Origin: Dissulfuribacter thermophilus
GTDB lineage: Bacteria; Desulfobacterota; Dissulfuribacteria; Dissulfuribacterales; Dissulfuribacteraceae
Length of the DNA: 64,000 nt
Assembly (NCBI RefSeq): GCF_001687335.1
Contig: NZ_MAGO01000006.1
Span: forward strand, 62,001-126,000
Direction of reading: 5' to 3'
Part shown: positions 10,195 to 18,028 of the stretch, piece by piece
Numbering within the stretch: the stretch's first letter is position 1
Layout: every line of letters begins with the position of its first letter
Position numbers and translations under genes: made by a program
Notes under the pieces: model-generated
The model's input: only the letters and a program-made list of their open reading frames with translations
Database searches by the model: none
Told to the model about the DNA's origin: nothing

Positions 10195-11874
10195 ATGAAA
10201 GTCTTACTTGTATATCCGTATTTCTTGACTGAAAGAGGAAAAGATTATGACGTCAGACCCCTGCCAATAGGTTTGCATTACATTGGTGCCTATTTAATTG
10301 AGGCGGGCCATGAGGTGGAAATCCTCAATCTCCATGGACTTGGGGGGAACCTAGATGAACTTCGTTCTATTTTTGAAGAAAGAGAATTTGACTGCCTTGG
10401 AGTATCGCTTTTCAATGGAAATAGGTTTGGTGCCCTTGATTGCGCAAAGATAGCCAAAGAAATAAACCCCAATACTAAGGTCATATTTGGTGGGGTTGGT
10501 GCAACATTTTTGTGGGATTTCTTTTTAAGGCATTTTGATTTCGTTGACTTTATCGTAAGAGGAGAAGGGGAAGAGACATTTAAGGAGCTTTTGGAGGCTG
10601 TTGAAAAGGGAGGAGATCCAGAGAGTTTTCTCCGTATTAAGGGCTTGGCCCTACGGGATATTAAGGGCAGGCCAGTTAAGACACAAGAGCGTCCATTTAT
10701 TAAAGACCTTGATGCGCTTCCAGACCCATCCAAGTACTTTAAATTTCAGCACGTAATATCGTCTCGTGGTTGTCCATGGAATTGTACATTTTGTGGATCA
10801 CCCCGATTTTGGAAAAGGAGAGTTAGGTTCCATTCTCCAAAGTATTTTGTAGATCAGCTTGAACGATTAAACAAAAAGGGAGTTAATTTCTTTTATGTTT
10901 CAGATGACACCTTCACCTTAAACAAGGACCGAGTCATTGATATTTGTCAGGAAATTGTGAAAAGAAGACTCAATATATCCTGGTACGCAATTTCTAGGGT
11001 AAACTGTGTGGATGAAGATATTGTTTACTGGATGAAAAGAGCCGGATGTATTCAAATTAGTTACGGAGTAGAGAGTGGATCAAAGGCGATCAGAGATTTC
11101 TTTAATAAACAGATATCAGATGATGACATAAAGAAGGCCTTTCATATTACAAGACGTTTTGGGATATTACCGAGGGCTTATTTCATTTATGGCGCTCCAG
11201 GAGATGGGAAGAAGTCAATTCAGGAGTCTATAGATCTGATTCGAGACATAAAACCCCTTTCAATGGTATCCTATATACTAGATTTGTATCCAGGCACTAA
11301 ACTTTATGACAATTTTGTAAAAAAGAACAGGGTTACAGATGACATTTGGTTAGAGCCAATAGAAGACATCATGTATTTTGAGACCGATCCAAAGATGAAC
11401 TCAGACGAAGTCCTTCAGATGGGCCGTCGCCTGAAAAAGGCATTTTATTCAATGCTACCAAATTTCATAGAAGAGCTTGAATTTGAAGAAAAAGACGAAC
11501 TAAAAGAGCATTATGCGGCATTTTGTGCTAGACTTGGTTTTACTTTTACCCATGGTGACTACGCTCAAAACGAGCTGATTCCCAACAAAGAAAGGGCAGC
11601 TGAGATGCTTTTTAAAAAGGCCCTGAAATGGTGGCCCAATCACGATGCCTTTTTAGGCCTTGGAATGCTATATCAAAAGAGAAGGGAATTTGATAATTCC
11701 ATAGAAATTTTAAGACAAGGTCTTAAACTCTATGATGATAGTGAAGAATTGAATATTTGCCTTGGAATAAATTTGATGAATTTGGGTCAATTTAAAGATG
11801 CAATGGCCATTTTTAAAAGGTTTCCATCATCTCCACGGGCAAAAAGGTTTTACGAGATTTGTGCCTCTAAATGA
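10195..11874 (+). CDS. B12-binding-fold radical SAM protein with C-terminal TPR region
   Basis: The 559 residues fall into three parts: an N-terminal cobalamin-binding-like Rossmann domain (about 1-160, including GGVGATFLWDF and VRGEGEETF, but without the usual DxHxxG base-on motif), a radical SAM core with RGCPWNCTFCGSPRFW (CxxxCxxC near residue 200), and a C-terminal helical part from about 460 with TPR-like pairs (LGLGMLYQKRREFDNSIEIL, then LGINLMNLGQFKDAMAIF). Such proteins modify lipids, cofactors or RNA, but the substrate cannot be read here. Its stop overlaps the next start by 4 nt and a histidine kinase follows, so the three genes probably act together. Specific function unknown. Confidence 0.85.
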   Translation: MKVLLVYPYFLTERGKDYDVRPLPIGLHYIGAYLIEAGHEVEILNLHGLGGNLDELRSIFEEREFDCLGVSLFNGNRFGALDCAKIAKEINPNTKVIFGGVGATFLWDFFLRHFDFVDFIVRGEGEETFKELLEAVEKGGDPESFLRIKGLALRDIKGRPVKTQERPFIKDLDALPDPSKYFKFQHVISSRGCPWNCTFCGSPRFWKRRVRFHSPKYFVDQLERLNKKGVNFFYVSDDTFTLNKDRVIDICQEIVKRRLNISWYAISRVNCVDEDIVYWMKRAGCIQISYGVESGSKAIRDFFNKQISDDDIKKAFHITRRFGILPRAYFIYGAPGDGKKSIQESIDLIRDIKPLSMVSYILDLYPGTKLYDNFVKKNRVTDDIWLEPIEDIMYFETDPKMNSDEVLQMGRRLKKAFYSMLPNFIEELEFEEKDELKEHYAAFCARLGFTFTHGDYAQNELIPNKERAAEMLFKKALKWWPNHDAFLGLGMLYQKRREFDNSIEILRQGLKLYDDSEELNICLGINLMNLGQFKDAMAIFKRFPSSPRAKRFYEICASK

Positions 11875-12326
11875 AAAATTATTGGTTTTTCTTCATTATA
11901 TTTTTCTTGATATTTACTCCATTTAAATGTTATGCCCTTCAAGAACATGGAGCTATTGAAGGCCTTTTGGCACATCAAGGGGCACACATACTCTTTTTTT
12001 GGGCAATGTGCGACTTTTCGTACCGCTTGATAAAAACAGATTTTTTTCAACCTAAGATTAGAAAATACTTTCTTATTGGTTCTATCTTGTTGTGCATTTG
12101 GAATATTTGGGCCTTTGTGGGGCACATATTAGCAATAAAATACAAGGTAGGGCCTCTTATTCATGAGGAAGGCATTATTTGGGGTGGTAAATGGAAAATT
12201 AATGGATTTATAGACCTCTTATATTATACGCTAAAGATGGACCACTTAGTCCTCGTTCCTTCAATAATCTTTTTCTTTTTGGCCTCACGTAGTGTTTTGA
12301 AAAAAAATACTAGGGATCAATCCTGA
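11871..12326 (+). CDS. Small histidine-containing membrane protein, unknown function
   Basis: This 151-residue protein has an N-terminal hydrophobic segment that could be a signal peptide (to about residue 23, ending KCYA) and three further hydrophobic stretches. A histidine-rich stretch follows the signal (HGAIEGLLAHQGAH), with more histidines at FVGHILA and KMDHLVLVP; these could bind heme or metal but no motif is diagnostic. I do not recognise the family. It overlaps the upstream radical SAM gene by 4 nt and the downstream kinase by 1 nt, so the three are almost certainly co-translated, and it may be the sensory partner of the kinase. Confidence 0.75.
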   Translation: MKNYWFFFIIFFLIFTPFKCYALQEHGAIEGLLAHQGAHILFFWAMCDFSYRLIKTDFFQPKIRKYFLIGSILLCIWNIWAFVGHILAIKYKVGPLIHEEGIIWGGKWKINGFIDLLYYTLKMDHLVLVPSIIFFFLASRSVLKKNTRDQS

Positions 12327-13432
12327 TGGTATTGCCTCACGTTCCCATAATGTTTGTCGATATTTTGGGATCCTTTTTGGTGATAATTTTTTCAATTTTC
12401 ATGGTGAGAAATTTTGCGAAGAATTTTAAGAGATCACCCTCGAATGCCATGGCAGTATATCTCTTTTGGTTCGCCGCATCACTCTTTATTTTTGCCCTGT
12501 CCCGTTCCATGGGACATATTTTAAAACATATCCTTTTTTTTACTGGGAGAACCCATGTATGGACTGTTATTTCTTCCTATAGCGGGGCTATTAATACGAT
12601 TGCAATAGTATTTATGGCTGCAGTCACAATGTTTTTTAAACGTATGCTAGGTATTTTTAGGGCTATGGAACATGACCAGCGCAAGATAGCAGAGTCATCT
12701 AGAGAACTCCTAAGATTAAATGAACAGATGAATCAATTAGTTGGTGAAAGAACAAGGTCTGAGATGGTATTGCGTCTTGCCCATGAGATAAGAAATCCAA
12801 TTACGATAATTGGGGGTCTTTTACGAAGGGCAGAGAAGGGGATATCGGATTACAATAAATTTAAGAAATCTTATATACCAAAGATATTGGAACAGGCTGG
12901 AAGGCTTGAAGAGATTGTAAGGCGTTTTGAAGAAGTCCTATCTAAACAGACCAGGAGCTTTGTGGTCTTAGATTTAAATGAGTTGGCCCTAAGGTGCGTT
13001 GATCAGACCAGGGAGATGGCTTCAAAGAAGGAAATTTCCCTCGATTTTGAAGGGGCTAAACAACCTTTATTCTTTAAAGGGAATAGAGAGATTTTGGAAT
13101 TAAGCATAAGACATCTGATAGACAATGCCATTGAGGCATGTAAAAGGGGAGATAATATTAAAGTTACTGCATCTCCGTCTCTCGATGGCGTGGTGTTGGA
13201 GGTGTCTGATACAGGGCCAGGTATCCCGAAAGAAGTTTTGGATCACATTTTCGAACCCATTTTTGAAACGCATGAGGGGACGATAGGCCTTGGACTATCT
13301 TTTGTAAAGCAGGTGGTGGAAGAACACAATGGTGCTTTGAAAGTAGAGACTATTCCTGGAAAAGGTACTACTATAGTAATGGAATTTCCTACCTATCTCA
13401 AAGAAGAACCTATGAATGGAAAAGATTTATAA
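12326..13432 (+). CDS. Membrane-bound sensor histidine kinase (orphan)
   Basis: The 368 residues comprise three N-terminal membrane helices (about 9-28, 43-60, 83-105), a coiled linker to about 140, a HisKA domain with the phosphorylatable His153 in RLAHEIRNPITIIGG, and a HATPase domain with N box (HLIDNAIEACKRG), G1 box (SDTGPGIP) and G2 box (GTIGLGLSFVKQVV). The helix region contains SRSMGHILKHIL, whose histidines are the only hint of the input signal. No response regulator is adjacent. The gene is coupled to a membrane protein and a radical SAM gene upstream and overlaps the convergent gph gene by 23 bp. Confidence 0.9.
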   Translation: MVLPHVPIMFVDILGSFLVIIFSIFMVRNFAKNFKRSPSNAMAVYLFWFAASLFIFALSRSMGHILKHILFFTGRTHVWTVISSYSGAINTIAIVFMAAVTMFFKRMLGIFRAMEHDQRKIAESSRELLRLNEQMNQLVGERTRSEMVLRLAHEIRNPITIIGGLLRRAEKGISDYNKFKKSYIPKILEQAGRLEEIVRRFEEVLSKQTRSFVVLDLNELALRCVDQTREMASKKEISLDFEGAKQPLFFKGNREILELSIRHLIDNAIEACKRGDNIKVTASPSLDGVVLEVSDTGPGIPKEVLDHIFEPIFETHEGTIGLGLSFVKQVVEEHNGALKVETIPGKGTTIVMEFPTYLKEEPMNGKDL

Positions 13433-14084
13433 GATCCATAGGTTTTTTCAGTAGTGCCTTTGCCCCATTTTTTGATAATTCTTCCTGGGTTCTAAAACCC
13501 CAAAGTACTCCACAAGGGAACATTTTAGCATTCTGTGCAGTCTTCATATCGATCTTGGTATCGCCAACAAAAATGATTTCATTCGGCGAAATATCAAGTT
13601 CTTTAGCAATAATGGTAGCACCTTTTGGATCAGGTTTTCTTGGGATATCTTCTTTTTCACCTAGTGCCATTTTAAAAGGCCATTTTGCCAAAAACGATTC
13701 CACGCATGCAATGGTAAATGCGTGAGGTTTATTTGAGAGCACTGCTAGATCAATTCCCATTTGAACAAGGGTATCCAGAAGTTCTGGAATACCATCATAG
13801 GGTTTTGTATAGTGGTTCCAATTTGAACGATAGTCACTTATGAACTGTTGCCTTAAGTGCTCAATATTTTCCTGGGTACGTAACTTTTGGGGAAGAACCT
13901 TTTCTGCAAGTACTCTCGCCCCTTCTCCAACAAAATTTTTATATGCCTCAATTGGATATGGCTTGAGCCCAAAGGCAACTAGTGTCCTATTCATGGCCTC
14001 TGCTATATCCCTTAAGGTATCCAAAAGTGTCCCATCAAGGTCGAAAATGACTGCCTTAAACCTTTTTTCTGAATGCTGGCCCAT
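13410..14084 (-). CDS. gph: HAD-family hydrolase, phosphoglycolate phosphatase-like
   Basis: This is a 224-residue HAD phosphatase with all four motifs: DLDGTLLDT near the start (nucleophile Asp), LSNKP (motif II), RKPDP (motif III lysine) and FVGDTKIDMKTA (acidic motif IV), plus a helical cap between motifs I and II. The cap and overall layout fit Gph, which removes 2-phosphoglycolate formed in DNA repair, but related HAD enzymes act on other small phosphates. It converges on and overlaps the histidine kinase gene. The start at 14084 has only a weak ribosome binding site. Confidence 0.85.
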   Translation of the reverse strand: MGQHSEKRFKAVIFDLDGTLLDTLRDIAEAMNRTLVAFGLKPYPIEAYKNFVGEGARVLAEKVLPQKLRTQENIEHLRQQFISDYRSNWNHYTKPYDGIPELLDTLVQMGIDLAVLSNKPHAFTIACVESFLAKWPFKMALGEKEDIPRKPDPKGATIIAKELDISPNEIIFVGDTKIDMKTAQNAKMFPCGVLWGFRTQEELSKNGAKALLKKPMDLINLFHS

Positions 14085-14222
14085 TTTTTCACCTAAAAAT
14101 CATTCACTTATTTGAATAACACACTATAATCAAAATTATACACTTTCGCCATTCAGGATTTTATTTTTCGTAGAGCTTATTGTATGTAGATTTCCTCGTG
14201 ATGTTACCTGGGAGGTGTGAAA

Positions 14223-14963
14223 ATGAAATGCCATGAGGTTGATTATAAAATTTATGGACATGATTTACAGGTGGTTGAAGTGGAACTCGATCCTGGAGAA
14301 ACCGTTGTTGCTGAAGCAGGGGCAATGAATTGGATGGAAGATGGAATAACCTTTGAGACAAAAATGGGAGATGGATCAGAGGCTTCGGCAGGTCTTATTG
14401 GAAAGGTACTAGGTGCTGCAAAAAGAAGGTTAGCCGGAGAATCGATCTTTATGACTCATTTTACCAACAGAGGAGAAGGCAAACGCAGAGTGGCATTCGG
14501 GGCACCGTATCCAGGTCAAATTATACCAGTGGATATGTCTAGGATAGGTAATGTGCTCTATTGTCAAAAAGATGCATTTTTGTGTGCAGCACTTGGTACA
14601 AGAATAGGGATAGCGTTTACTAAACGTTTTGGAGCCGGATTTTTTGGTGGAGAGGGATTTATACTTGAAAAGTTGGAAGGAGACGGCATGGCCTTTATCC
14701 ATGCAGGGGGTACCCTTGTGGAAAAGGAACTTTCAGGAGAAGCCCTTAGGGTGGATACTGGATGCATTGTTGGCTTTACCCAGGAAATCGACTATTCTAT
14801 TGAGGCCGTTGGAGGCCTTAAGTCTATGTTTTTTGGGGGTGAAGGCATTTTCTTGGCCACCCTTAGAGGATATGGAAAGGTTTATCTTCAAAGTCTTCCT
14901 TTCTCTAGGCTTGCCGACCGAATTTTTAGGAATGCTCCAGAACTGGTGAAGGATCAGTGCTAG
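14223..14963 (+). CDS. AIM24 / TIGR00266-family protein
   Basis: This 246-residue protein is of the widespread AIM24/TIGR00266 family, seen from [24 protein letters not shown] near the N-terminus, glycine-rich [15 protein letters not shown] in the middle and [20 protein letters not shown] near the end. The fold is an all-beta barrel-like unit; bacterial functions are poorly defined. I chose the ATG at 14223 because GGGAGG ends 7 nt before it; an in-frame GTG two codons earlier is less well placed. It appears monocistronic. Confidence 0.88.
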   Translation: MKCHEVDYKIYGHDLQVVEVELDPGETVVAEAGAMNWMEDGITFETKMGDGSEASAGLIGKVLGAAKRRLAGESIFMTHFTNRGEGKRRVAFGAPYPGQIIPVDMSRIGNVLYCQKDAFLCAALGTRIGIAFTKRFGAGFFGGEGFILEKLEGDGMAFIHAGGTLVEKELSGEALRVDTGCIVGFTQEIDYSIEAVGGLKSMFFGGEGIFLATLRGYGKVYLQSLPFSRLADRIFRNAPELVKDQC

Positions 14964-15103
14964 GGGCCTTTGGAGATTTTTTTAACGGCGATGATGATTG
15001 AAGAATTTATTAAAATTGTAGCAAATTTTCTTGACGTTTCTAAAAAAAAATGGTATCCACCCCATGCCAATTGAACTGGACGCTTACTCATTTTTTGCCT
15101 GGC

Positions 15104-15133
15104 TTGGCACTAAATGAGAAAGCGATCTATAAT
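15104..15133 (+). promoter_or_regulatory. Sigma-70-type promoter for tRNA-Pro
   Basis: TTGGCA (15104-15109), an 18-bp spacer and a perfect TATAAT (15128-15133) place the start point about 27 bp before the tRNA. Confidence 0.6.
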
Positions 15134-15166
15134 TGGTACTATATCTAGACGAAAGTAAGTCCTGGT

Positions 15167-15243
15167 CGGGACGTGGCGCAGTCTGGAAGCGCACCTGAAT
15201 GGGGTTCAGGGGGTCGGAGGTTCAAATCCTCTCGTCCCGACCA
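15167..15243 (+). tRNA. tRNA-Pro (anticodon GGG)
   Basis: This 77-nt tRNA has a 7-bp acceptor stem CGGGACG/CGTCCCG, D arm GGCGCAGTCTGGAAGCGC, anticodon stem CCTGA/TCAGG with loop ATGGGGT (anticodon GGG), T arm GGAGGTTCAAATCCTCT and an encoded CCA. It is strongly similar to enterobacterial tRNA-Pro(GGG). Confidence 0.97.
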
Positions 15244-15277
15244 AATATCCTAAGTAAGAATGAATGGAGGGCGTGCC

Positions 15278-15730
15278 ATGGGCGCAAGTTTAACAGCAGG
15301 CCTTTCGGTCAACCATATGGCATGTTCCCAGGGAGACTATCCTGGTGAGCAGAGAGAGCAGTGCCTTGGCACACATTTGCTAGTTGAGCTGTGGAGTGCT
15401 CCATTCCCAAAGCTTGCAGATGCCCGGCAGATTCAAGAGATTTTAGGCAAGGCTGGGGCCTGCGACAACGGAATGGGTACGGATAGTCCTGCTGAGGTTA
15501 GAGTGCATCAGTTTGATCCGTACGGTGTTTCAGGAACTGCCAGCAGCCCATTGGCCCACATACTCATTCATACATGGCCTGAGAATAGGTATGCTGCTGT
15601 GGACATCTTCTCTCATGGAAGAGATGATGCTTACCTAGTTCTTGAACGTATGAAAGAGGCCCTTTGTCCAGAATATGTACACGTTTTGGAAATGAAAAGA
15701 GGCCAATTACTTGATATGGAGGACACTTGA
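15278..15730 (+). CDS. AdoMet decarboxylase (SpeD) homologue without the pyruvoyl serine
   Basis: This 150-residue protein clearly has the SpeD fold: LGTHLLVELW, HQFDPYGVSG and IHTWPENRYAAVDIF match the prokaryotic AdoMet decarboxylase proenzyme. In that family a Glu-Ser bond (E62-S63, T. maritima numbering) self-cleaves to make the catalytic pyruvoyl group and Cys83 is a proton donor. Here the segment reads SSPLAHILIHTWPE: Leu replaces Glu62, Ala replaces Ser63 and His replaces Cys83, while Ser55, His64 and His68 remain. Self-processing and normal decarboxylation are therefore not expected. The ATG at 15278 is chosen for its GGAGG. The stop overlaps the next gene, an aminopropyltransferase-like protein, by 4 nt. 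Confidence 0.85.
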   Translation: MGASLTAGLSVNHMACSQGDYPGEQREQCLGTHLLVELWSAPFPKLADARQIQEILGKAGACDNGMGTDSPAEVRVHQFDPYGVSGTASSPLAHILIHTWPENRYAAVDIFSHGRDDAYLVLERMKEALCPEYVHVLEMKRGQLLDMEDT

Positions 15731-16596
15731 CTCGAACAATTTGGTCCGAGCGAATTGGACCCGGATATCTTCATTGCTATGAGGCGGAACTTCTTTATGA
15801 GGAGAGGACTAAGTACCAACACATGGTCCTCTTTCACAACCCTCTCTTTGGCCGCTGCCTCGTCCTTGATGGCATAGTTCAGTTGACCCAAAAGGACGAA
15901 TTTATCTATCATGAGATGTTCGTCCATTGTCCTTTTCTGGGGTTACGTTCCACGCCTGAATCAGTTCTCATCATAGGCGGAGCAGACGGAGGGGTACTTA
16001 GAGAAGTCCTTACATACGAAGAAGTTAAGCGGGTTGTTCATGTAGAAATTGATGAGGCTGTATTAAAGGCGTGTAAAAAGTATTTGCCTGAAGTATGCGG
16101 TGATTGGAATGATCCCAGAGTAGAGCTCATAATAGGGGACGGGGCAAAATATGTAAAAGAGGCAAAAGAAAGGGGAGAAAAGTTCGATTGCATTCTTTTA
16201 GATTCCACTGACCCAGTTGGACCGGCAATCGTACTTTTTGAACCGCCTTTTCATAAAGACCTGTTTGATATCTTGAACGATGGCGGAGTGGTAGTACGCC
16301 AATCAGGGCTTCCACTTACTATGCCAAAGGTAATGCCTTTTGTTTTTAAAAGATTTCAGGATTTTTTCCAAACCGTAGAGGTCTATAGGGCTCCGGTACC
16401 AACCTACGGTGATGAAATGGCATTTGTTGCCGCTACAAAAGGTCCACAGGGTATTTCAAAGTCCAATAAAGAGAGGGTAGGGCGTTTTTATAATCCCAAG
16501 ATACATGAGGCAGCCTTTGCCCTTCCCACGTGGTGGACAGAACTAATAGATAACTTTGAGGATACTGGCGAGGTGCCTATAGATTCTCTCTATTGA
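15727..16596 (+). CDS. Spermidine synthase-like aminopropyltransferase, variant active site
   Basis: This 289-residue SpeE-family protein has an N-terminal beta domain and a Rossmann methyltransferase-like fold. Family landmarks are LDGIVQLTQKDEFIYHEM, IGGADGGVLREV (usually GGGDGG) and LDSTDPVGPA. Where typical SpeE reads QSESP or similar, this reads RQSGLPLTMP, so the amine pocket may differ. It starts with TTG at 15727 behind GGAGG and overlaps the SpeD-like gene. A second, canonical SpeE lies at 43189-44049. Spermidine synthase is the default annotation; a different amine or a regulatory pairing with the SpeD-like partner is plausible. Confidence 0.85.
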   Translation: MTRTIWSERIGPGYLHCYEAELLYEERTKYQHMVLFHNPLFGRCLVLDGIVQLTQKDEFIYHEMFVHCPFLGLRSTPESVLIIGGADGGVLREVLTYEEVKRVVHVEIDEAVLKACKKYLPEVCGDWNDPRVELIIGDGAKYVKEAKERGEKFDCILLDSTDPVGPAIVLFEPPFHKDLFDILNDGGVVVRQSGLPLTMPKVMPFVFKRFQDFFQTVEVYRAPVPTYGDEMAFVAATKGPQGISKSNKERVGRFYNPKIHEAAFALPTWWTELIDNFEDTGEVPIDSLY

Positions 16597-17399
16597 TGAT
16601 TGCCTTTTTAAGTGATTTTGGGCATGCAGATCCATATGTGGGTATAGTTAAAGGAGTAATTCACTCCATAGTAAATGATACCCACGTCATCGACCTTACG
16701 CATGAGATAGAGCCTGGAAATATCTTCCAGGCTTCTTTTGTCTTGGGCATTTCCTATAAGTATTTCCCAAAGGGTACCATATTCCTTTGTGTTGTAGATC
16801 CAGGAGTTGGTTCTAATAGAAGGGGAATTGTCGGAGCTGGGGGAGGATATTTTTTTGTAGGGCCTGATAACGGAATTTTTAGCCATGTATCCAATGAGTT
16901 AGACCTTAAATTTTTTGAAATCAAAAATAAAAATCTCTTTCTCCCAGAAGTTAGCGTAACTTTTCATGGAAGAGATGTCTTTGGACCAGTCGCAGCACAC
17001 TTAGAAAAAGGAGTTCCTTTAGAAGATATAGGTCCAGGAGTTGAGGACATCACCATCTTAAATATTCCAAAGCCTATCAAGAGGGGGGACTCGATCCAGG
17101 GAGAAATTCTCTATTTCGACAGATTCGGCAATGCAATTACAAACATTCCTCTAGATCTCTTTGATGGTTCAGGTAAACAAGACGTAAAAAGTCTATGTGT
17201 ATCTGTAAAAGGACATAAGTTCCCAGTGGTTGACTGTTATGAATCTGGGAAGGGGAAAGGGGTCTTTGGTATCCTCGGAAGTCATGGATTCCTTGAGCTA
17301 TCTGTTTATTTGGGAAGTGTAAGGAGTAAGTTGGAAATTAATAGGGGAGACAAGGTAGAAGTTAAAAGTGTGGAGTGTTTTAGAAGTGTTGAGTTTTGA
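16596..17399 (+). CDS. SAM hydrolase (SAM hydroxide adenosyltransferase, DUF62 family)
   Basis: This 267-residue member of the fluorinase/chlorinase superfamily (DUF62) is of the type that hydrolyses S-adenosylmethionine to adenosine and methionine. Near the N-terminus IAFLSDFGHADPYVG carries the catalytic Asp, VDPGVGSNRRG follows, and TFHGRDVFGPVAAHL supplies the Arg and His of the Asp-Arg-His set; the C-terminal beta domain begins after about residue 165. The ATG at 16596 overlaps the SpeE-like stop by 1 nt. The last residues, FRSVEF, are encoded by the start of the dispersed repeat. All three genes of this unit belong to families that use SAM or its derivatives. Confidence 0.9.
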   Translation: MIAFLSDFGHADPYVGIVKGVIHSIVNDTHVIDLTHEIEPGNIFQASFVLGISYKYFPKGTIFLCVVDPGVGSNRRGIVGAGGGYFFVGPDNGIFSHVSNELDLKFFEIKNKNLFLPEVSVTFHGRDVFGPVAAHLEKGVPLEDIGPGVEDITILNIPKPIKRGDSIQGEILYFDRFGNAITNIPLDLFDGSGKQDVKSLCVSVKGHKFPVVDCYESGKGKGVFGILGSHGFLELSVYLGSVRSKLEINRGDKVEVKSVECFRSVEF

Positions 17400-17506
17400 G
17401 TGTTGAGTTTTAAGTTGAAGGAAGAAAAATTTTTAGAAGTGTTGAGTTTTGAGTGTTGAGTTTTGAGTTGAAGGAAGAAAAACTTTTAGAAGTGTTGAGT
17501 TTTGAG
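17382..17506 (+). repeat. Dispersed heptad-rich repeat, 2.4 tandem units of 53 bp
   Basis: Units begin at 17382, 17435 and 17488 (period exactly 53 bp). Each starts AGAAGTG, continues with tandem TTGAGTT/TTGAGTG heptamers and ends GTTGAAGGAAGAAAAA plus T-rich sequence. The first unit encodes the last residues and stop of the SAM hydrolase gene. The same family recurs at 19411, 36456, 36918, 36975, 44024 and 48282. Confidence 0.95.
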
Positions 17507-17530
17507 AATAGGTAGTCTTTTTGTCCCCTT

Positions 17531-18028
17531 CTATGAGTATTTAGCCTGATTTAGCTTTAACATCCGCAACTTGTATGCCAGGTAAACCCGTTCAAGCCTC
17601 TGTCTTAGCTCAGGATCTCTCACTCCACTTACCAGTACCTTTGCCCGTTCCTTTAGTTCTTCTGGTACATTATCATAATTAGGTCTATAGGAGTCTCGTT
17701 TATCTTTTGATCTGGCCTTAAGCTCTTTGACGTCTCCCTGAATAAACCTAATTTCCTTTAACTTTGCCTCTGGAGGCAGATGGGAGTTTAGTTGTTGAAG
17801 AATCTTGAAACGTTCCAAAAAGAGTTGTTGCATCCAAACTGCATCGGATACCCTCACTATCAACAGCTCTGTTCCAACTATTCTTTCAGGCCATGCGTTG
17901 TGAGATACAGGTTCTCCAACAACTTCGCTCCATTTTTTCCAGATTATGGCCTGACTGAAGTTTCTACTCCAGCCAGGCCTTCTTTCAGTCACACTGGTTA
18001 AAATACTCTTAATTGGCCTTAAACTCAC
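17531..18028 (-). CDS. DUF721 / DciA-like protein
   Basis: This is a 165-residue DUF721 protein. The N-terminal part (WKKWSEVVGEPVSHNAWPERI, then LLIVRVSDAVWMQQLFLERFKIL) is the DciA-type KH-like domain; DciA loads the replicative helicase DnaB in bacteria lacking DnaC. The C-terminal half (about 100-165) is charged and predicted mostly helical. It overlaps the upstream phosphohexomutase gene by 20 bp. The family match is good; a helicase-loading role is inferred from the family. Confidence 0.8.
   Translation of the reverse strand: MSLRPIKSILTSVTERRPGWSRNFSQAIIWKKWSEVVGEPVSHNAWPERIVGTELLIVRVSDAVWMQQLFLERFKILQQLNSHLPPEAKLKEIRFIQGDVKELKARSKDKRDSYRPNYDNVPEELKERAKVLVSGVRDPELRQRLERVYLAYKLRMLKLNQAKYS

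Noticed and set aside
17382-17506. Tandem repeats as a CRISPR array
   Set aside because: The 53-bp units are contiguous, without unique spacers, and internally built of heptamers; no cas gene nearby.
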